Shown: piece by piece, positions 6,517 through 8,249 of the stretch
Layout of the letters: each line of letters begins with the position of its first letter
How positions within the stretch are numbered: position 1 is the stretch's first letter
DNA from: Planctomycetia bacterium
Lineage (GTDB): Bacteria > Planctomycetota > Phycisphaerae > Phycisphaerales > SM1A02
Assembly: GCA_005799205.1 (NCBI GenBank)
Contig: SYHM01000124.1
Span: 1 to 8,249 of the forward strand
Direction: 5' to 3'
Length of the DNA: 8,249 nucleotides
Translations under genes and position numbers: made by a program
Notes under the pieces: generated by a model
Databases searched by the model: none
Told to the model about the DNA's origin: nothing
Seen by the model: the letters and a program-made list of their open reading frames with translations, nothing else

Positions 6517-6535
6517 GATCTCGGACCGCGAGATC
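6517..6535. repeat. Perfect inverted repeat upstream of the sdh promoter
   Basis: GATCTCG (6517-6523) and CGAGATC (6529-6535) form a perfect seven-base inverted repeat around a five-base centre. It lies between the end of the dehydratase gene and the candidate sdh -10 box, centred about 48 bases upstream of the inferred start site. No T-run follows the repeat on either strand, so a protein-binding site is at least as likely as a terminator. Confidence 0.5.
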
Positions 6536-6565
6536 AGAAAATGGAACAACTTGTCAGCGCGGAGG

Positions 6566-8032
6566 TTAGGATGCCGCGCCGGCGGGGATTCGTGCGGTCG
6601 TGAGTGCCATGAGCGTGCTAAGCGACTTCGCCTTCTCAAGACTCATGATGCATGTCCGCAGCTGATCGCACGCATCCTGTCCGACGATCTCTGCACTGAG
6701 TGCATTGAACTTCACCGCGATCTCCTCTTCGGTCATCGGATCGCGTGGATCACCCTTTGGAACATCGACGCGCGTCGCGTACTGCTTTCCATCGGTCGTG
6801 GTGATCGTCACGCGGCTCGGCTGGAACTTCGGAAAGAGCGCTTCGAACTCTTCATTCGCGACAACCTTGACCTTGTCCATGATCGGAATCAGTGCTTTGT
6901 CGAGCACGCGCTCCTCCCGAAACTGCAGCGGCGTCACCATGCCGTCGACGAGCCCCGCAGCCATGCAGTAGGGCAATGAGTGATCGGCGGTCTCCTTCGA
7001 GTCTGGCCGATACTTGTGCGGATCGCCGAGGATGTCTGCGGCGCGCGCGATGACTTCGACCTTGATCTCTGCCACGGCGTTCGCGCGAATGTTGTTGTCC
7101 TTGACGGTCTTCATCATTGCAGTGAGCGGAGCGTGACTGAGCGCTTCGATCGGAAAGCTCTTCATGCCACAGTCGATGATTCGAAAGTGGCACTTCGGAC
7201 ATGTGGGCAGCGCGTCAACAAGCATGTGCGCGTCGAACGCGGCGGGCTTTCCCTTGTATTGCACATGGTTGAATACCGCGAAGAGGCCTTCCTTGCCATC
7301 GATGATGTGCTCTGGGCCTGAGTATCCGTGGCGTGCAAGCAGGGCGCTCTCTGCACCCATTCGCCCAGCCCACGGGTCGACCGTGTTCTTCATGTTGGTG
7401 AGCTTGCCCGCGGTGACCGCGCCGGGGCAGAACGTGCGCGATGCGCTGATCCCCATCGCAGCAACCATCTGCGCTGGGGTGAGGTTGATGACACGACCCG
7501 CTGCGATTGGTGCGGCGAACGCGCTGAGCGTTGCGTGGTGCCATCCATACTCGCGAATGCCAGGTAGGCCGAATTCGCAGAGTCGCATCTCAATCTCATA
7601 GGCAATCACCGTTGCGAGGATGAGCTCTCGTCCACCGAGCCCTTGCGCCTGGCAGAGTGCAAGGGGCGCCGCGATGAGATCACTCGGGTGGCATGGATCA
7701 GACTTCCAGTAGATGTCGTTGTAGTCCATCGCGCGGATCATGTGCCCGTTGAGGAAGGCCGCATCGACTGGGTTGGTCGTGAATCCACTGACGAATGCAG
7801 TGGCCGATCCTGCGCTGCCGGTGCCACGCCCACCCATCTCTCTATAGTGCTTCAACAGAATCTTCGCGTCGTCCTGTTGACTGCCGCCGATGGCACACCC
7901 GATCGAGTCAAACCAAAAGAGTTTCGCTGATTGGATCGCAGCGGGGGAGAGGTCTTCGTACTTCAGCGCGCAAGCCCATTCAGCGATGACGTGCGAAAGA
8001 AGCTTCTTTGAGGCGGTGGGTTGATGTGCCAT
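6566..8032 (-). CDS. MmgE/PrpD-family (2-methylcitrate dehydratase-like) protein
   Basis: This 488-residue cytoplasmic protein belongs to the MmgE/PrpD family, whose characterised members dehydrate 2-methylcitrate or citrate without an Fe-S cluster. I chose the ATG at 8032 because GAAGGA lies five bases upstream and the start falls 19 bases after the preceding gene; the open frame continues to 8173 but there overlaps that gene. Family blocks are NGHMIRAMDYNDIYW (95-109) with CHPSDLIAAPLAL, YGWHHATLSAFAAPIAAG (162-179), KLTNMKNTVDPWAGRMGAESALLARHG (210-236), MKSFPIEALSH (290-300), DSKETADHSLPYCMAAGLVDG (344-364) and a DPMTEEEIAVKF stretch near the end. An unusual CPKCH sequence with Cys288 nearby lies at 278-288. 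The natural substrate cannot be read from the sequence: 2-methylcitrate, citrate or another tricarboxylate are all possible. Its upstream neighbour is a decarboxylating dehydrogenase and the next operon is sdhCAB. Confidence 0.9.
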   Translation of the reverse strand: MAHQPTASKKLLSHVIAEWACALKYEDLSPAAIQSAKLFWFDSIGCAIGGSQQDDAKILLKHYREMGGRGTGSAGSATAFVSGFTTNPVDAAFLNGHMIRAMDYNDIYWKSDPCHPSDLIAAPLALCQAQGLGGRELILATVIAYEIEMRLCEFGLPGIREYGWHHATLSAFAAPIAAGRVINLTPAQMVAAMGISASRTFCPGAVTAGKLTNMKNTVDPWAGRMGAESALLARHGYSGPEHIIDGKEGLFAVFNHVQYKGKPAAFDAHMLVDALPTCPKCHFRIIDCGMKSFPIEALSHAPLTAMMKTVKDNNIRANAVAEIKVEVIARAADILGDPHKYRPDSKETADHSLPYCMAAGLVDGMVTPLQFREERVLDKALIPIMDKVKVVANEEFEALFPKFQPSRVTITTTDGKQYATRVDVPKGDPRDPMTEEEIAVKFNALSAEIVGQDACDQLRTCIMSLEKAKSLSTLMALTTARIPAGAAS

Positions 8033-8037
8033 AAGGT

Positions 8038-8043
8038 TCCTTC
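8038..8043 (-). promoter_or_regulatory. Ribosome binding site of the MmgE/PrpD-family gene
   Basis: GAAGGA on the minus strand lies five bases upstream of the ATG at 8032. It decides the start against longer in-frame alternatives that would run into the preceding gene. Confidence 0.75.
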
Positions 8044-8051
8044 GAGTGCAA

Positions 8052-8249
8052 TCAGGTGAGTTGTGCGATGGCGCGGGCGACATCGAGGGTCGAGTCTTTG
8101 CCGCCGACGTCGTATGTTCGAACCTTGCCTTCGCGGATGACGCGCGCGATGGCACTCTCGAGTCGTGTCGCACGGTCGGCCTCTCCCAGCCAATCGAGCA
8201 TCATCTTGGTTGTCAACAGCATGGCAATTGGATTCACTTTGTACTGGCC
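8052..8249 (-). CDS. Isocitrate/isopropylmalate dehydrogenase family, C-terminal fragment (5' end beyond the window)
   Basis: The last 65 residues of a beta-decarboxylating hydroxyacid dehydrogenase are present. The frame is open from the right edge, reading GQYKVNPIAMLLTTKMMLDW, then WLGEADRATRLESAIARVI and REGKVRTYDVGGKDSTLDVA before TGA. The NP-x-A block that opens the long helix, the MML-x-x-LG turn, and the EGKV-x-TxD-x-GG-x-xST element match the C-terminus of NAD-type isocitrate dehydrogenases and relatives (isopropylmalate, homoisocitrate, tartrate dehydrogenases). The fragment does not settle which substrate is used. The catalytic Lys/Tyr and most cofactor residues lie outside the window. 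The stop is 19 bases from the MmgE/PrpD-family gene, so the two probably share a transcript, which favours a tricarboxylate substrate. Confidence 0.85.
   Translation of the reverse strand, partial: GQYKVNPIAMLLTTKMMLDWLGEADRATRLESAIARVIREGKVRTYDVGGKDSTLDVARAIAQLT

Noticed and set aside
6517..6535. Intrinsic terminator after the MmgE/PrpD-family gene
   Set aside because: The stem is only seven base pairs and is not followed by a T-run on the minus strand; the T-rich stretch lies before it, not after. I list it as an inverted repeat only.
7187..7201. CPKCH as a cytochrome c heme site
   Set aside because: The protein is a cytoplasmic PrpD-family enzyme with no signal peptide, so covalent heme attachment is very unlikely.
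8033..8173. An amino-terminal extension of the MmgE/PrpD-family protein by 47 residues
   Set aside because: The extension is rich in Ser, Arg and Pro with no family similarity, overlaps the end of the dehydrogenase gene, and ignores the strong ribosome site before the ATG at 8032.

Overview
The window is a dense stretch of bacterial chromosome, roughly 58% G+C by eye, carrying central metabolism and envelope genes. No RNA gene, insertion sequence, CRISPR array or phage gene was seen. The lineage is an inference: the succinate dehydrogenase with one five-helix anchor, the two lipoproteins and the apparently leaderless genes would suit a Gram-negative-type bacterium such as a planctomycete (Phycisphaerae-like). 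No marker here proves this.

Layout from left to right. (1) Positions 1-1006, minus strand: a DUF3313-type lipoprotein gene followed, with a GTGA overlap, by the start of a NodT/OprM-family outer-membrane efflux lipoprotein that runs off the left edge. (2) Positions 1007-1076: a 70-bp divergent control region in which both flanking genes have a -10-like box a few bases from the start codon and no ribosome binding site. (3) Positions 1077-2998, plus strand: aguB and aguA, overlapping by ATGA, which encode the two-step conversion of agmatine to putrescine. (4) Positions 2982-6430, minus strand: sdhC-sdhA-sdhB, a tightly packed complex II operon that converges on aguA with a 17-bp overlap of the coding ends. 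(5) Positions 6566-8249, minus strand: the 3' end of an isocitrate/isopropylmalate-type dehydrogenase gene, then an MmgE/PrpD-family dehydratase gene, then a 135-bp gap with a perfect palindrome and the probable sdh promoter.

The minus-strand genes from 8249 to 2982 encode three kinds of enzyme used in or beside the citric acid cycle: a beta-decarboxylating hydroxyacid dehydrogenase, a (methyl)citrate dehydratase-like enzyme and succinate dehydrogenase. They may be co-expressed. The most notable item is the complex II. Its single SdhC anchor has about five membrane segments and a Cys/His-rich motif (CHCWRH, then CLSC) resembling the mycobacterial Sdh1 (type F) anchor, which carries a membrane-embedded Rieske-type [2Fe-2S] cluster. 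SdhB keeps every Fe-S cysteine at the E. coli spacing but has lost the residues that line the E. coli ubiquinone site. Both facts point to an unconventional route for electrons into quinone.
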